Source: SIG673 sp045658525 (GTDB taxonomy: Bacteria; Bacillota; Clostridia; Oscillospirales; CAG-272). Taken from it: DNA of 64,000 nt. The notes under the pieces are model-generated. The model saw only the letters and a program-made list of their open reading frames with translations, did no database searches and was not told the origin of the DNA. Location: contig JAZOVD010000030.1 of NCBI GenBank assembly GCA_045658525.1, positions 36,950-100,949 on the forward strand. Direction: 5' to 3'. Both the position numbers and the translations under genes were made by a program. Positions 1-8,895 of this stretch are shown here, piece after piece (positions within the stretch are counted from its first letter, which is position 1; the number at the start of each line of letters is the position of its first letter).

Positions 1-1
1 C

Positions 2-913
2 CGTACCTACGGTAACGGTGCTTACATAGGCGGTCCGTGGATCGCAAACGACCGTTTCGGAAGTATGGCGGAGACCGCTGACGCTATTCACTCCAAGGGA
101 GCGAAAGCGGGTATATGGTTCAGACCAACGCTTACGCTCGGAGACATACCGTTGGAAGCAAATTTTGCGCGTCATCAATCGGGGGGGATCATACTCGATC
201 CGTCTCATCCTTATACGCTTGAACGCGTAAGGACGGACGCGGCAACCATACGCTCGTGGGGGTATGATCTGATAAAGCACGATTTCTCGACTATTGATAC
301 GTTCGGAAGTAACCCTCTCACCTCGGAAAGACATACACATTCTTTTGTTACGGGTGGCAGACGCTTCTTTGACAGGACGAAAACGTCGGCGACTGTCATT
401 AAGAATTTTTATAAAGCGATACAGGCAGGCGCGGGAGATGCTGATGTTATAGGCTGTAACGTAATAGGTCATCTTTGCGCGGGAATACATTCCACTTACA
501 GAACAGGAAACGATACGAGCGGAAGAAGCTTTGAGTGGACGAGACGTCTCGGAATCAATTCTGTTATGAGACTGCCTCTTAACGATACGTTTTACAGAGC
601 AGACCCCGACTGCGCGGCGTTTACGGAGCGAGTTGACGCTTCGTTGAATCTTGATTATCTTGAAATGTGTGCTTATACGGGAATGACAACTCTTGCCTCG
701 GTCACTCCCGGGATACTGACCGATAAGGAGATGAAGCGCATAAACGAGATATACAGGATAGCTGACCGAGACGAATACCGTTTCGGAATAAAAAATTACG
801 ACAAGACCGCAAATCCCAATGTTTTTGTTTCCGAGGACGGAAGCAAGGAAATGGTTTACGATTGGGAAAAAGCCTATGACGGAGCAAGAGTCGTTTTTGA
901 TTGGTTTAATTAA
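2..913 (+). CDS. Clan GH-D glycoside hydrolase (alpha-galactosidase-like), 3' part
   Basis: The reading frame is open from the left window edge, so the N-terminus is missing and at least 303 residues are visible. The fold signature is a clan GH-D (GH27/GH36) TIM barrel: a GAKAGIWFRP strand, a DPSHP turn, and WGYDLIKHDF, whose Asp (codon 281-283) matches the catalytic nucleophile. A later RTGND segment may carry the acid/base Asp. The family releases alpha-linked galactose or related sugars. No export signal can be judged because the start is absent. A hairpin terminator follows. Exact substrate cannot be told from sequence; GH36-like is an inference from motif layout. Confidence 0.7.
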   Translation, partial: RTYGNGAYIGGPWIANDRFGSMAETADAIHSKGAKAGIWFRPTLTLGDIPLEANFARHQSGGIILDPSHPYTLERVRTDAATIRSWGYDLIKHDFSTIDTFGSNPLTSERHTHSFVTGGRRFFDRTKTSATVIKNFYKAIQAGAGDADVIGCNVIGHLCAGIHSTYRTGNDTSGRSFEWTRRLGINSVMRLPLNDTFYRADPDCAAFTERVDASLNLDYLEMCAYTGMTTLASVTPGILTDKEMKRINEIYRIADRDEYRFGIKNYDKTANPNVFVSEDGSKEMVYDWEKAYDGARVVFDWFN

Positions 914-920
914 AGAACTT

Positions 921-963
921 CCCTCACACGCATATTTATTACGAAGCGTGTGGGGGATTTTGA
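921..963 (+). terminator. Terminator after the GH-D glycosidase
   Basis: An 11-bp stem (arms at 921-931 and 946-956, one G-U pair) with a 14-nt loop is followed by ATTTTGATTT. It lies 8 bases after the glycosidase stop. Confidence 0.65.
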
Positions 964-1019
964 TTTGTGGGGGAAGCCCTCTCAGTCGCTTACGCGCCAG
1001 CTATCCCAAAGGGCGAGCC

Positions 1020-1190
1020 TTTCATCAAATAAAATACCATCACTCTATGACATGGGATTACGATCAAACAAAATACCACCACTCTATGATACGACATCAA
1101 ATTTTACACAATAGTCCCCATAGAAAAATTCTTTTGCATACTTTTCTTCTAAGAAAAGTATGGTGCCTACTTTTCTTTGAGAAAAGTAGG
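1020..1190 (-). repeat. Dispersed repeat, family A copy 1, with two hairpins
   Basis: Read on the minus strand, this segment matches 37396-37520: a perfect hairpin with CATACTTTTCTT arms (around 1138-1163), then GCAAA(G)AA, CTATGGG, ACTATTGTG, and two imperfect copies of a unit containing CATAGAGTGATGG followed by TTTTRTTTGATC. A second hairpin (about 1166-1190, arms CCTACTTTTCT) sits next to the promoter of the following gene. No protein is supported here. The element probably works as RNA hairpin or terminator material; its mobility is inferred from the second copy. Confidence 0.7.
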
Positions 1191-1192
1191 TA

Positions 1193-1221
1193 TTGACAAA
1201 ATGGAAAAGCCGCTGTATAAT
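1193..1221 (+). promoter_or_regulatory. Consensus sigma-A promoter of the Mrr-like gene
   Basis: TTGACA at 1193-1198 and TATAAT at 1216-1221 are separated by exactly 17 bases. The start codon lies 46 bases further on. The -35 box abuts the hairpin of the upstream repeat. Confidence 0.85.
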
Positions 1222-1266
1222 TAATCTGTATAAATATCTATTATATTATTGAAAGGATATATTAAG

Positions 1267-2274
1267 ATGACAGTTGCCGAGCTGAGAAGTAATTACAGTA
1301 AGTATCTTTCAAGGATAAAGGGCGATATACGTGAGAGCTTGAACGGGAAAGCGTTGACAAGAAGACAGCTTATAGATGCGGTAGCAAAACGTTCGGGAAT
1401 GACGGATGCTGAGCTTAAAGACCGTTCCGCGGGAAGCGTTCTTACTATGTATCGCAGTATCATCGGTACGGCAATAGGAAAGATGCAGAAATACGGCGAT
1501 ATAATATCGGACGAAAGCGGATATATTTCGCTTTGCAAGTCAGTGGCGACTATCGTAAAAGAGGCGGAGCTTGCTCCGTTTATAGTTGACCGTATAAAGG
1601 AAAGAGCTTACACCAGACGAGAGATGACCGAGCTTGCGGTATCGTATTTTGGCGCGGACAAGACGGAGAGCACAAACGACGATGAGTCGATAGAAACGCT
1701 TACCGTCACGCTTCTCGGCGAGCTTACGCGCAGGGGAAAGCTCCGTTGCATAGGCGGACGTTATTCGATAGGCTCGGATACGGTAATAATCAAAAAACCG
1801 GGTTCGGTGTTGGAGGAGTTCATATCAATGCTGAACTCAAAGGGCGGCGAGTTCTTTGAAAGCTTTTCGGCAATGCTTCTCGAAAGCTATTACCGTTCTT
1901 GCGGAATGACCGTCACCGCCTGTAACGTTATAGGCGGCTCTGATGACGGCGGGATAGACGTTATGTTTGACGTTACGGACAGGCTGGGATTCCGCGACGT
2001 TATACTTGTACAGTGTAAGCAAAAGACCAACTCAAACGTAACTCCGAAGGAAGTAAAGGAGTTTGTCGGAGCGTTCTACGTCGATAAAGGAACGCGCGGC
2101 ATATTTATGACAACGTCACGCTTCCATAAGGACGCGGCGGCTGTAATAAATACGCTTCCGGATATAGCGCAGATAGACGGAGCGAGACTTTTTGAGATGG
2201 CGAAGCTTTGTCACGTTGGAATAAAAGAGGAGAACGGAGTGTTCTCTGTTGATAGATCGTTTTTTGGCGCATAA
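1267..2274 (+). CDS. Mrr-type restriction endonuclease domain protein
   Basis: A 335-residue protein. The C-terminal half is an Mrr_cat PD-(D/E)xK nuclease: GGSDDGGIDV carries the metal-binding Asp231, followed by VQCK with Gln249 and Lys251. The N-terminal ~170 residues contain two winged-helix-like segments (around 20-85 and 100-170), likely for DNA or partner binding. Mrr-family enzymes cut modified or foreign DNA (type IV restriction). There is no methyltransferase or helicase next to it, so it stands alone. An in-frame TTG at 1249 overlaps the ribosome binding site GAAAGGA (1251-1257), so ATG 1267, nine bases downstream, is the chosen start. Target modification is unknown. Confidence 0.8.
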   Translation: MTVAELRSNYSKYLSRIKGDIRESLNGKALTRRQLIDAVAKRSGMTDAELKDRSAGSVLTMYRSIIGTAIGKMQKYGDIISDESGYISLCKSVATIVKEAELAPFIVDRIKERAYTRREMTELAVSYFGADKTESTNDDESIETLTVTLLGELTRRGKLRCIGGRYSIGSDTVIIKKPGSVLEEFISMLNSKGGEFFESFSAMLLESYYRSCGMTVTACNVIGGSDDGGIDVMFDVTDRLGFRDVILVQCKQKTNSNVTPKEVKEFVGAFYVDKGTRGIFMTTSRFHKDAAAVINTLPDIAQIDGARLFEMAKLCHVGIKEENGVFSVDRSFFGA

Positions 2275-2297
2275 ATAAATTTTCAGGAGAAATAGAA

Positions 2298-3143
2298 ATG
2301 GAAAACCTTCAACCCCAAAAACAAAAAAGACTTCTCACGGTTCAGGACATATCGTGCGTCGGACAGTGCTCGCTTACGGTAGCGCTCCCGATAATATCCG
2401 CTTTTGGAATAGAGACGGTAATGCTTCCGTCCGCTGTCCTCTCAACTCATACGGGAAGCTGGAAAGGGTTTACGTTCCGCGACCTTACCGACGATATTCC
2501 TGGAATAGTTTCTCATTGGGAGAAAGAGGGTATAGATTTTGACGCGATATATACGGGATATATAGGAAACGCGCGTCAGATAGATATGATACTCGGGATG
2601 AGGGAAACGCTTCTTGTGCCGAATGCACCTATAATAACCGATCCCGCAATGGCGGATAACGGTGTACTTTACACAGGCTTTGACAAGGCATTCGTTGAGA
2701 GCATGAAAAAGCTGGTCGGAGGCTCCGATTATCTGCTTCCGAATATAACCGAAGCGGCTATGCTTACGGGAATGGAATATAAAGAAAAATATGACGAGGA
2801 GTATATACTTGGACTTTGCCGCGAGCTTTGTGCTATCGGCGCAAAAAACGTTGTACTTACCGGTGTGTGCTTTGAGCAAGGACAGATAGGCGTTTACGTG
2901 TATGACGGTAAGGAAGCGCGTTATTGCTCTCAGGAGAGACTTGCTTACAACAAGCACGGAACGGGTGACGTTTACGCGTCTGTGTTCTCGGGTTATCTTG
3001 TAAGCGGGGAGAGCGCGTTCGATGCCGCAAAGAAGGCGGCGACCTTTACAAAGGACGCTATGATAAATACTCCGTCGGATCACGTTTACGGAGTGAATTT
3101 TGAGGGAATATTAAATAAAATCACAGATCGGGAGAATATATAA
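2298..3143 (+). CDS. pdxK: Pyridoxal/pyridoxamine kinase
   Basis: 281 residues of the ribokinase-like PfkB fold. It phosphorylates pyridoxal, pyridoxamine or pyridoxine for vitamin B6 salvage in the cytoplasm. The N-terminal VQDISCVGQCSLT and STHTG match the B6-kinase subgroup, and the phosphate-binding signature NKHGTGD (residues 218-224) places the catalytic base at Asp224. Length is normal. ATG has AGGAG eleven bases upstream. Its stop overlaps the rbfA start by one base, so the two are translationally coupled. The pdxK/pdxY naming cannot be settled from sequence alone; a hydroxymethylpyrimidine kinase role is less likely given the VQDISCVG start. Confidence 0.85.
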   Translation: MENLQPQKQKRLLTVQDISCVGQCSLTVALPIISAFGIETVMLPSAVLSTHTGSWKGFTFRDLTDDIPGIVSHWEKEGIDFDAIYTGYIGNARQIDMILGMRETLLVPNAPIITDPAMADNGVLYTGFDKAFVESMKKLVGGSDYLLPNITEAAMLTGMEYKEKYDEEYILGLCRELCAIGAKNVVLTGVCFEQGQIGVYVYDGKEARYCSQERLAYNKHGTGDVYASVFSGYLVSGESAFDAAKKAATFTKDAMINTPSDHVYGVNFEGILNKITDRENI

Positions 3144-3508
3144 TGGCGGGATACAGACAGACAAGAATAAACGAGGAACTTACGCACGCGCTTTCCGAGG
3201 CGCTTCGCGAGCTTAAAGACCCGAGAATACAGAACAGCGTGGTATCGATCACCGACGTTGACTGCGCAAAGGATCTTAAAACGGCTAACGTTTACTTTTC
3301 CTTTTTCTCGGTAAAATATGAGGAGAAGGACATAAAGACCGCGCTTAAAGGCGCGGCGGGATTCCTTCGTTCCTATCTCGCGTCAGAGGTCAATCTCCGC
3401 GAGACTCCTCAGTTAAACTTTATTTTCGACAACTCCATAGAGCGCGGAAACAGGATCTCCGCGATACTTAACGAGGTCCTTCCGTCAAAGTCAGAGGACG
3501 AAAAATGA
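3143..3508 (+). CDS. rbfA: 30S ribosome-binding factor A
   Basis: 121 residues, full length for RbfA, a KH-fold cytoplasmic factor that binds the 30S subunit and helps mature the 5' end of 16S rRNA. Diagnostic features are the start RQTRINEEL, LKDPRI, the strand VSITDVDCAKDLKTANVYFS, and FDNSIERGNRI near the C-terminus. In most Firmicutes rbfA lies between infB and nrnA; here it is uncoupled from infB and sits after the B6 kinase, with nrnA-truB 13 kb downstream. Starts at ATG 3143, overlapping the previous stop. Confidence 0.95.
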   Translation: MAGYRQTRINEELTHALSEALRELKDPRIQNSVVSITDVDCAKDLKTANVYFSFFSVKYEEKDIKTALKGAAGFLRSYLASEVNLRETPQLNFIFDNSIERGNRISAILNEVLPSKSEDEK

Positions 3509-3531
3509 GTTGGAGAAAGGAATAAAAGTAA

Positions 3532-4581
3532 ATGAAAACGCTTGAAGTATCGTGTTCAAGGGATTATAAAATATATATCGGGAACGGTCTTTTTTCACGC
3601 GCGGGAAATCTCATAAAAGAGAATTTCCCGGGTAAAAGGGTCTGCGTTATAACCGATACGAACGTTGCGGAGATATATCTGAGTCGTTTTGAAGAGGAGC
3701 TTGACTCTGCCGGAATTTCGCATGAGAGCTTTGTTTTTTCTCCGGGTGAGCATAACAAGACTCTGGCAACTGTCGAGCAGATACTGCTTTTCCTTAATGA
3801 AAAGCAGTTTACACGTTCGGATATGCTTATCGCCCTCGGCGGCGGTATAACGGGGGATATAACGGGATTTGTCGCGTCGATCTATCTTCGCGGACTTGAA
3901 TTTATACAGATACCCACAACGCTTCTGGCGGCGGTGGATTCGTCAGTCGGTGGGAAAACGGGAGTAAATCTCGGCGGTCTTAAAAATCAGGTAGGAACGT
4001 TCTGGCAGCCGTCGGCAGTTATCTGCGATCCTATGATGTTTGATACGCTTCCAAAGGTGGAGTTTGCGTCGGGTATGGCGGAGGTAATAAAATACGCCGC
4101 GATATGCGATCCGGGTCTTGGAGCAAAGCTCTGCACGGAATGCGATATGATAGATATGATATACGAATGCGTAAAGATCAAGCGAGATATTGTTTCCGAG
4201 GATGAGCGCGATACAGGAAAGCGCCAGCTTCTCAATCTCGGGCATACGTTCGGACACGGTATAGAAAAGGTGTCCGAAAACGCATACACCCACGGTCAGG
4301 CTGTCGCGATAGGAACGGTAATGGCGTTCAAGGCGGCGGAAAAGATGGGTATATGTGAGGCGGGAGAGACGGAAAAGGCTGAAAGACTTTTGAACGCCTA
4401 CTCGCTTCCAACTAAATGTGAGTTTAATCCGTATAATCTTCTGTTTGCTATGCAGAGCGATAAAAAGCGCGCGGGTGGTAAGATAACTCTTATTCTTCCC
4501 CGTTCGTTCGGTGACTGTATCCTTTATCGCACAGATATGAATTCGCTTCCCGAAATACTCGGATACGCTCTGGGGAAATAA
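3532..4581 (+). CDS. aroB: 3-dehydroquinate synthase
   Basis: 349 residues, full length. Converts DAHP to 3-dehydroquinate, the second step of the shikimate pathway; NAD- and Zn/Co-dependent, cytoplasmic. The NAD-binding glycine loop GGGITGDITGF is near residues 102-112, the substrate-binding VGGKTG follows, and the metal-ligand helix LGHTFGHGIE has His238 and His242. First gene of an aroB-aroA-aroC run, with aroA 15 bases downstream. ATG is preceded by GGAGAAAGGA. No shikimate kinase or aroE lies beside it, so those steps must be encoded elsewhere. Confidence 0.95.
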   Translation: MKTLEVSCSRDYKIYIGNGLFSRAGNLIKENFPGKRVCVITDTNVAEIYLSRFEEELDSAGISHESFVFSPGEHNKTLATVEQILLFLNEKQFTRSDMLIALGGGITGDITGFVASIYLRGLEFIQIPTTLLAAVDSSVGGKTGVNLGGLKNQVGTFWQPSAVICDPMMFDTLPKVEFASGMAEVIKYAAICDPGLGAKLCTECDMIDMIYECVKIKRDIVSEDERDTGKRQLLNLGHTFGHGIEKVSENAYTHGQAVAIGTVMAFKAAEKMGICEAGETEKAERLLNAYSLPTKCEFNPYNLLFAMQSDKKRAGGKITLILPRSFGDCILYRTDMNSLPEILGYALGK

Positions 4582-4596
4582 GAGGTAAAATACATA

Positions 4597-5853
4597 ATGA
4601 ATACGACTGTTTTTCCATCGTTGCTCAGGGGAACGGTAAACGCTCCCGTATCAAAGTCAGACCTTCACAGAGCGCTTATTTGTGCCGCTTTCTGTAACGG
4701 GACCACCGTCCTTCCGGTGCTTGCATCAAACTCCGACACGGACGCGACGGCTGAGTGCCTTTCGGCACTCGGGGCAGGGGTGGAGCGCACCGAAAACGGA
4801 TTTGTCATAAACGGACCGATGAGCGGAGGCGGAGAGCTTAACTGCCGTGAAAGCGGCTCCACCCTTCGCTTTCTGCTGCCGGTCGCGGCGGTACTGGGTA
4901 AGGAGGCGCATTTTTCCGGCAGCGGAAAGCTGCCGTCGCGTCCGGTGCTTCCGCTGACATCGGAGCTTCGCCTGAAAGGAAGTAACATAAGCTCGGATTT
5001 TCTCCCTATAACCGTAAAAGGTAAAGCACGCGGAGGAGTATATACACTCCCCGGTGACGTAAGCTCGCAGTTTGTAAGCGGACTTATGCTCGCGCTTCCT
5101 TATACGGGAGAATATTCCGCGATACGTCTTACCTCACCGCTCCAATCAAAAATGTACGTCGATATGACGGCAAATACACTTTCGAGATTCGGTGTGGTTT
5201 GGAGAGGTGTTTCGGAGGGAACACCTGAATTTCCGTTTGGCGGTTATTCTTTAGTAGGCGGCGCGTATTCAAGTCCCGAAAAGTATGTAGCTGAGGGCGA
5301 CTGGTCGGGCGCGGCGTTTTTCACCGTTGCCGGAGCGATAGGCGGAGAGATAACGATAAACGGACTTGATCCCGATAGCGCACAGCCGGACAGAGCGATA
5401 GCCGATATAGTGAAAAGGTTTGGCGCGGATATAGGATTTGAAAACGGAGCGCTGAAAGTGAAAACAGCAGAAAAACGTCCGTTTTCCCTTGACGTATCGC
5501 AGTTCCCCGATCTTTTTCCCGTGCTTTCAGTGCTTGCCGCGGCGGCGAACGGAGAAAGCCGTCTCTATAACGCGGGTAGGCTCCGTATAAAGGAGAGTGA
5601 CAGAATATCAGCAGTCTGTAATATGATAAACTCACTCGGCGGCAAAGCCATAGCGGACGAGGATAGCCTGACAGTCTATGGAAACGGAAGACTTGACGGC
5701 GGAACTGTAAACGGCGAAAACGACCACAGAATAGTTATGAGCGCGGCGATAGCGTCGCTTATATGTGAAAACGAGGTAACGGTACTCGGAAGCGAAGCGG
5801 TAAATAAATCTTACCCAGCGTTTTTCGAGGATCTTTCGGGTTTAACGAAATAA
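4597..5853 (+). CDS. aroA: 3-phosphoshikimate 1-carboxyvinyltransferase (EPSP synthase)
   Basis: 418 residues, close to the usual ~430. Joins phosphoenolpyruvate to shikimate-3-phosphate. Recognised by SKSDLHRALI near the N-terminus (the usual SKS start of the active site), ESGSTLRFLLP, GDVSSQFVSG, RIKESDRI and DHRIVMS. Second gene of the aro run; AGAGGT precedes ATG 4597. A dispersed repeat begins directly after the TAA, separating it from aroC by 175 bases, so aroC may be partly uncoupled. Class I versus class II cannot be set reliably by eye. Confidence 0.95.
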   Translation: MNTTVFPSLLRGTVNAPVSKSDLHRALICAAFCNGTTVLPVLASNSDTDATAECLSALGAGVERTENGFVINGPMSGGGELNCRESGSTLRFLLPVAAVLGKEAHFSGSGKLPSRPVLPLTSELRLKGSNISSDFLPITVKGKARGGVYTLPGDVSSQFVSGLMLALPYTGEYSAIRLTSPLQSKMYVDMTANTLSRFGVVWRGVSEGTPEFPFGGYSLVGGAYSSPEKYVAEGDWSGAAFFTVAGAIGGEITINGLDPDSAQPDRAIADIVKRFGADIGFENGALKVKTAEKRPFSLDVSQFPDLFPVLSVLAAAANGESRLYNAGRLRIKESDRISAVCNMINSLGGKAIADEDSLTVYGNGRLDGGTVNGENDHRIVMSAAIASLICENEVTVLGSEAVNKSYPAFFEDLSGLTK

Positions 5854-5983
5854 TATCTCTATGTGAACCCCTCGGAAGTGAAAAATTGTTCAAGGTGGCA
5901 ACAAAAGCTCGACTGTAAGTTTCTTTCTTTTTCTTTGGTTCGTTTCTTTTTCTTTCTTTGCAAAGAAGGAAAAAGAAATGAAG
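5854..5983 (+). repeat. Dispersed repeat, family B copy 1 (hairpin-forming)
   Basis: A 130-base segment that begins at the base after the aroA stop and recurs, with about a dozen mismatches by eye, at 59545-59674. It contains ACCCCTCGGAAGTG near the start and a long CT-rich/AG-rich inverted repeat (about 5943-5978, arms ending TTCTTTG and CAAAGAA). The segment may act as a partial terminator between aroA and aroC. No ORF is supported. Confidence 0.8.
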
Positions 5984-6028
5984 ATGAAAATCAAGCTTCA
6001 TGAAGCATTTTGAAAGGATTGAAAATAA

Positions 6029-7123
6029 ATGTATTCCGAATTCGGAAGAAATATAAAAATAGGCGTTTCGGGCGGCTCGCACGAGGAGTACGTCTCAGCG
6101 GTGGCGTGCGGAGTTCCGTCGGGCTTTAAGTACGATGCCGAAAAGCTTAAAGCGTTTATGAAACGCAGACAGGGTGGCAATCTCCCGTTTACAACTCCCA
6201 GAAAAGAGGAGGATGAACCTGTTTTCGTTTCAGGTCTTGATGAAAATAGGGTTACAAACGGAGAACCGCTTGAAGTAAGAATATATAATAAAAACGTCCG
6301 TTCGGGAGATTATAAAGGCTTTACGGATACCCCGAGACCCTCTCACGCGGACTATACCGCGCCGCTTCGCTTCGGAAGCGATATAGATATGAGAGGCGGC
6401 GGACATTTTTCAGCACGTCTTACCGCACCTCTGTGCGTTATCGGTGGAATATTTAAGCAAATGCTTGAAAAAAAGGGTGTTTACATAGGCACTCACCTTG
6501 CGTCAGTCGGACACGTTTCCGATGAACCGTTCTCGCTTACCGAGATAACGGCAGGCGATTTTAATAAAGTCCTTTCGTCAGATTTCCCGACGCTTAGTGA
6601 AGAAAAAGCCGAGGAAATGAAAAAAGAGCTTGAAGCAGTCGCAAAGGACGCGGACTCGCTCGGCGGTGTGGTGGAATGTGCGGTCGTAGGTCTTAATGCA
6701 GGCTACGGCGACCCACTCTACTACGGAGTTGAAAACGTTATATCGAGCGAAATGTTCGGACTTGGCGGAGTGCGCGGAATAGAGTTCGGACTCGGATTTG
6801 CCGCTACCAAGATGCGCGGAAGCGAGCATAACGACCCGTTTACCGTTAAAGATGGTAAGATTGTAACTAAAACCAACAACAGCGCTGGCGTTCAGGGCGG
6901 AATAACCAACGGTATGCCGATAGTTTTCAGAGTGGCGTTCAAGCCTACCGCGTCAATAGGTATGAAGCAGGACACGGTCTCTCTTTCGGAGATGACCGAT
7001 ACGGAAATAGCGATAAAAGGCCGTCACGATCCCTGTATCGCGATAAGAGCGCTCCCTTGTGTTGAGGCGCTTACGGCAATAGCGATCTCCGAGCTTGTGA
7101 TCTCGAAGGACGGAGCTATATGA
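6029..7123 (+). CDS. aroC: Chorismate synthase
   Basis: 364 residues. Makes chorismate from EPSP with reduced FMN, the last common step to aromatic amino acids. Typical blocks are SGGSHEEYVS, a FTDTPRPSHAD segment, RGGGHFSARLTAP, FGLGGVRGIEFGLGF, NNSAGVQGGITNG and the C-terminal GRHDPCIAIRALP. The RGGGHFSAR form replaces the more common RGGGRSSAR, a variant known to me from other Clostridia. ATG 6029 follows GAAAGGA. The TGA overlaps miaA by four bases (ATGA). Confidence 0.95.
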   Translation: MYSEFGRNIKIGVSGGSHEEYVSAVACGVPSGFKYDAEKLKAFMKRRQGGNLPFTTPRKEEDEPVFVSGLDENRVTNGEPLEVRIYNKNVRSGDYKGFTDTPRPSHADYTAPLRFGSDIDMRGGGHFSARLTAPLCVIGGIFKQMLEKKGVYIGTHLASVGHVSDEPFSLTEITAGDFNKVLSSDFPTLSEEKAEEMKKELEAVAKDADSLGGVVECAVVGLNAGYGDPLYYGVENVISSEMFGLGGVRGIEFGLGFAATKMRGSEHNDPFTVKDGKIVTKTNNSAGVQGGITNGMPIVFRVAFKPTASIGMKQDTVSLSEMTDTEIAIKGRHDPCIAIRALPCVEALTAIAISELVISKDGAI

Positions 7124-8058
7124 GCGATAGAATAAAGGTGTTGGCTATCGTAGGTCCTACGGCGTCGGGAAAGACCGCGCTTTCAGTTGAGGTTGCCAAG
7201 CGTCTGGACGGTGAGGTAATCTCCTGTGATTCTATGCAGATATATAGAGGGATGACGGTAGGAACTGCGGCTGTAACGGAGGAGGAGATGCAGGGTATTC
7301 CGCATCACCTTATAGGTTTCGTTTCTCCGTCAGAAAGCTTTTCCTGCGCCGATTACGCGGAAGCGGCTGGCAGGGTGATAGAGGATATACACAAACGAGG
7401 AAAGCTCCCCATACTCTGTGGCGGAACAGGTCTGTACCTTGATACCGTACTGAAAGGTACGCGTCTTTCGGAGGCAGGAAAGGATGAAGAATACCGAGGG
7501 GAGCTTTCGCGGCTTTCTCCCGAGGAGCTTCACCGCAGGCTTTCGGAGATAGATCCAGAGTCAGCCGCGAAAACTCACGCAAATAACGTAAAAAGAGTTA
7601 TTCGCGCGCTTGAAATATATCACGTTACGGGTAAGACCAAAACGCAGTGGGATAGTGAATCGAGAACGGAAGGCTCGGTATATGATGCCAAAATAATAGG
7701 CCTTGATTTTCGTGACAGAGAGAAGCTCTACGAGCGTATAAACCGAAGAGTCGATATAATGCTTGAAAACGGACTTCTTGACGAGGTAAAGGCGCTCGAC
7801 TGTAAGGAGTTCAGAGCGTCAACGTCGGCGCAGGCAATAGGGTATAAGGAGATACTTCGCTATCTTGACGGTGACGTAAGCTTGGAGGAAGCTGTCGAGG
7901 AGATAAAAAAAGCGTCGCGTAATTACGCTAAGCGCCAGCTTACGTGGTTCAGAGCCAATCCCAATATCGGAATGATATATCCCGACGAATGTCCGGAAAA
8001 CAAGGATAAATTTGAATTTATTGTAAATTCTGCGATAAATATTATAAATATTATATAA
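7120..8058 (+). CDS. miaA: tRNA dimethylallyltransferase
   Basis: 312 residues, full length. Transfers a dimethylallyl group to N6 of A37 in tRNAs that read UNN codons. The P-loop GPTASGKTAL is at residues ~11-20, DSMQIYRGM and CGGTGLYLD are the usual substrate-binding blocks, and ASTSAQAIGYKEI is the conserved C-terminal part. Translationally coupled to aroC through an ATGA overlap. An AT-rich 46-base spacer separates it from ylmE. Confidence 0.95.
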   Translation: MSDRIKVLAIVGPTASGKTALSVEVAKRLDGEVISCDSMQIYRGMTVGTAAVTEEEMQGIPHHLIGFVSPSESFSCADYAEAAGRVIEDIHKRGKLPILCGGTGLYLDTVLKGTRLSEAGKDEEYRGELSRLSPEELHRRLSEIDPESAAKTHANNVKRVIRALEIYHVTGKTKTQWDSESRTEGSVYDAKIIGLDFRDREKLYERINRRVDIMLENGLLDEVKALDCKEFRASTSAQAIGYKEILRYLDGDVSLEEAVEEIKKASRNYAKRQLTWFRANPNIGMIYPDECPENKDKFEFIVNSAINIINII

Positions 8059-8104
8059 AATATGTTATACTTAAAAAAATGGCGCGAAAGGAGGCAGCCC
8101 AAGA

Positions 8105-8836
8105 GTGGATGAGGAATACAAACGCTTCATAGAAGAAAAGCTCGGAGGCGTAAGAGCGCGAATACGCGAAAGAACACTTAAAAGGGCAGCCGAAACCGCC
8201 TTTGCTTCGGAGGACGTGACCTTGCTCGCGGCGACCAAGAACGTCGATGCCGAGGCGATAAATTACGCTCACAAAAATCTGGGACTTGATCACATAGGCG
8301 AGAATAAGGCACAGGAGCTTGTCTTGAAGTACCCACAACTCGATAAAGACGGATTGCACATACACTTTATCGGACATTTGCAGACCAATAAGGTAAGGCA
8401 GATAATAGATAAGGTCGAGATGATACATTCCCTTGACAGCATCGGGCTTGCGGAGGAAATAGATAAGCGCGCGAGGGCAATAGGAAAACGAATGCCCGTG
8501 CTTGTGGAAATAAATATCGCCCGTGAACCGGAAAAAGGCGGCGTGTTTCCCGAAAATGCGGAGGACTTTGTAAGAGAAGTCTCCCGTCTTACGTCGATAC
8601 ACGTTAAGGGTCTGATGACTATGGCGCCCGCCGGATGCTCGGAGAGTGAGTACACACGTTATTTCACCGAGGTAAAAGAGCTGTTTGAGAAAATAAAAGC
8701 ACTCGGTATCCCCGAGGTATCCGCTGAGGTACTCAGTATGGGTATGTCGGACAGCTATGAATGCGCGGTCTCGTGCGGCGCGACGCTTGTACGCGTCGGA
8801 AGCGCGATATTCGGGAAACGCGCCTATCAAATTTAA
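8105..8836 (+). CDS. ylmE: YggS/YlmE-family PLP homeostasis protein
   Basis: 243 residues of the alanine-racemase-like PLP-binding barrel without the second racemase domain. The family binds PLP and influences vitamin B6 and amino-acid balance; no enzyme reaction is firmly known. Lys45 in LLAATKNVD is the expected PLP Schiff-base lysine; HIGENKAQEL, FIGHLQTNKV, MGMSDSYECA and VRVGSAIFG are family blocks. Start is GTG 8105 with AAAGGAGG ten bases upstream. It heads the ylmE-sepF-yggT-ileS string typical of Firmicute division loci. Confidence 0.9.
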   Translation: MDEEYKRFIEEKLGGVRARIRERTLKRAAETAFASEDVTLLAATKNVDAEAINYAHKNLGLDHIGENKAQELVLKYPQLDKDGLHIHFIGHLQTNKVRQIIDKVEMIHSLDSIGLAEEIDKRARAIGKRMPVLVEINIAREPEKGGVFPENAEDFVREVSRLTSIHVKGLMTMAPAGCSESEYTRYFTEVKELFEKIKALGIPEVSAEVLSMGMSDSYECAVSCGATLVRVGSAIFGKRAYQI

Positions 8837-8895
8837 AAATAAAAAATAAAAACACAAGAATCCGCATAAGAAATGCGGACAAGGAGGTAAAAATC

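Noticed and set aside
819..1196. 125-codon frame between the glycosidase and the Mrr-like gene
   Set aside because: Overlaps the glycosidase end in another frame, runs through a terminator and a repeat, and has no ribosome binding site.
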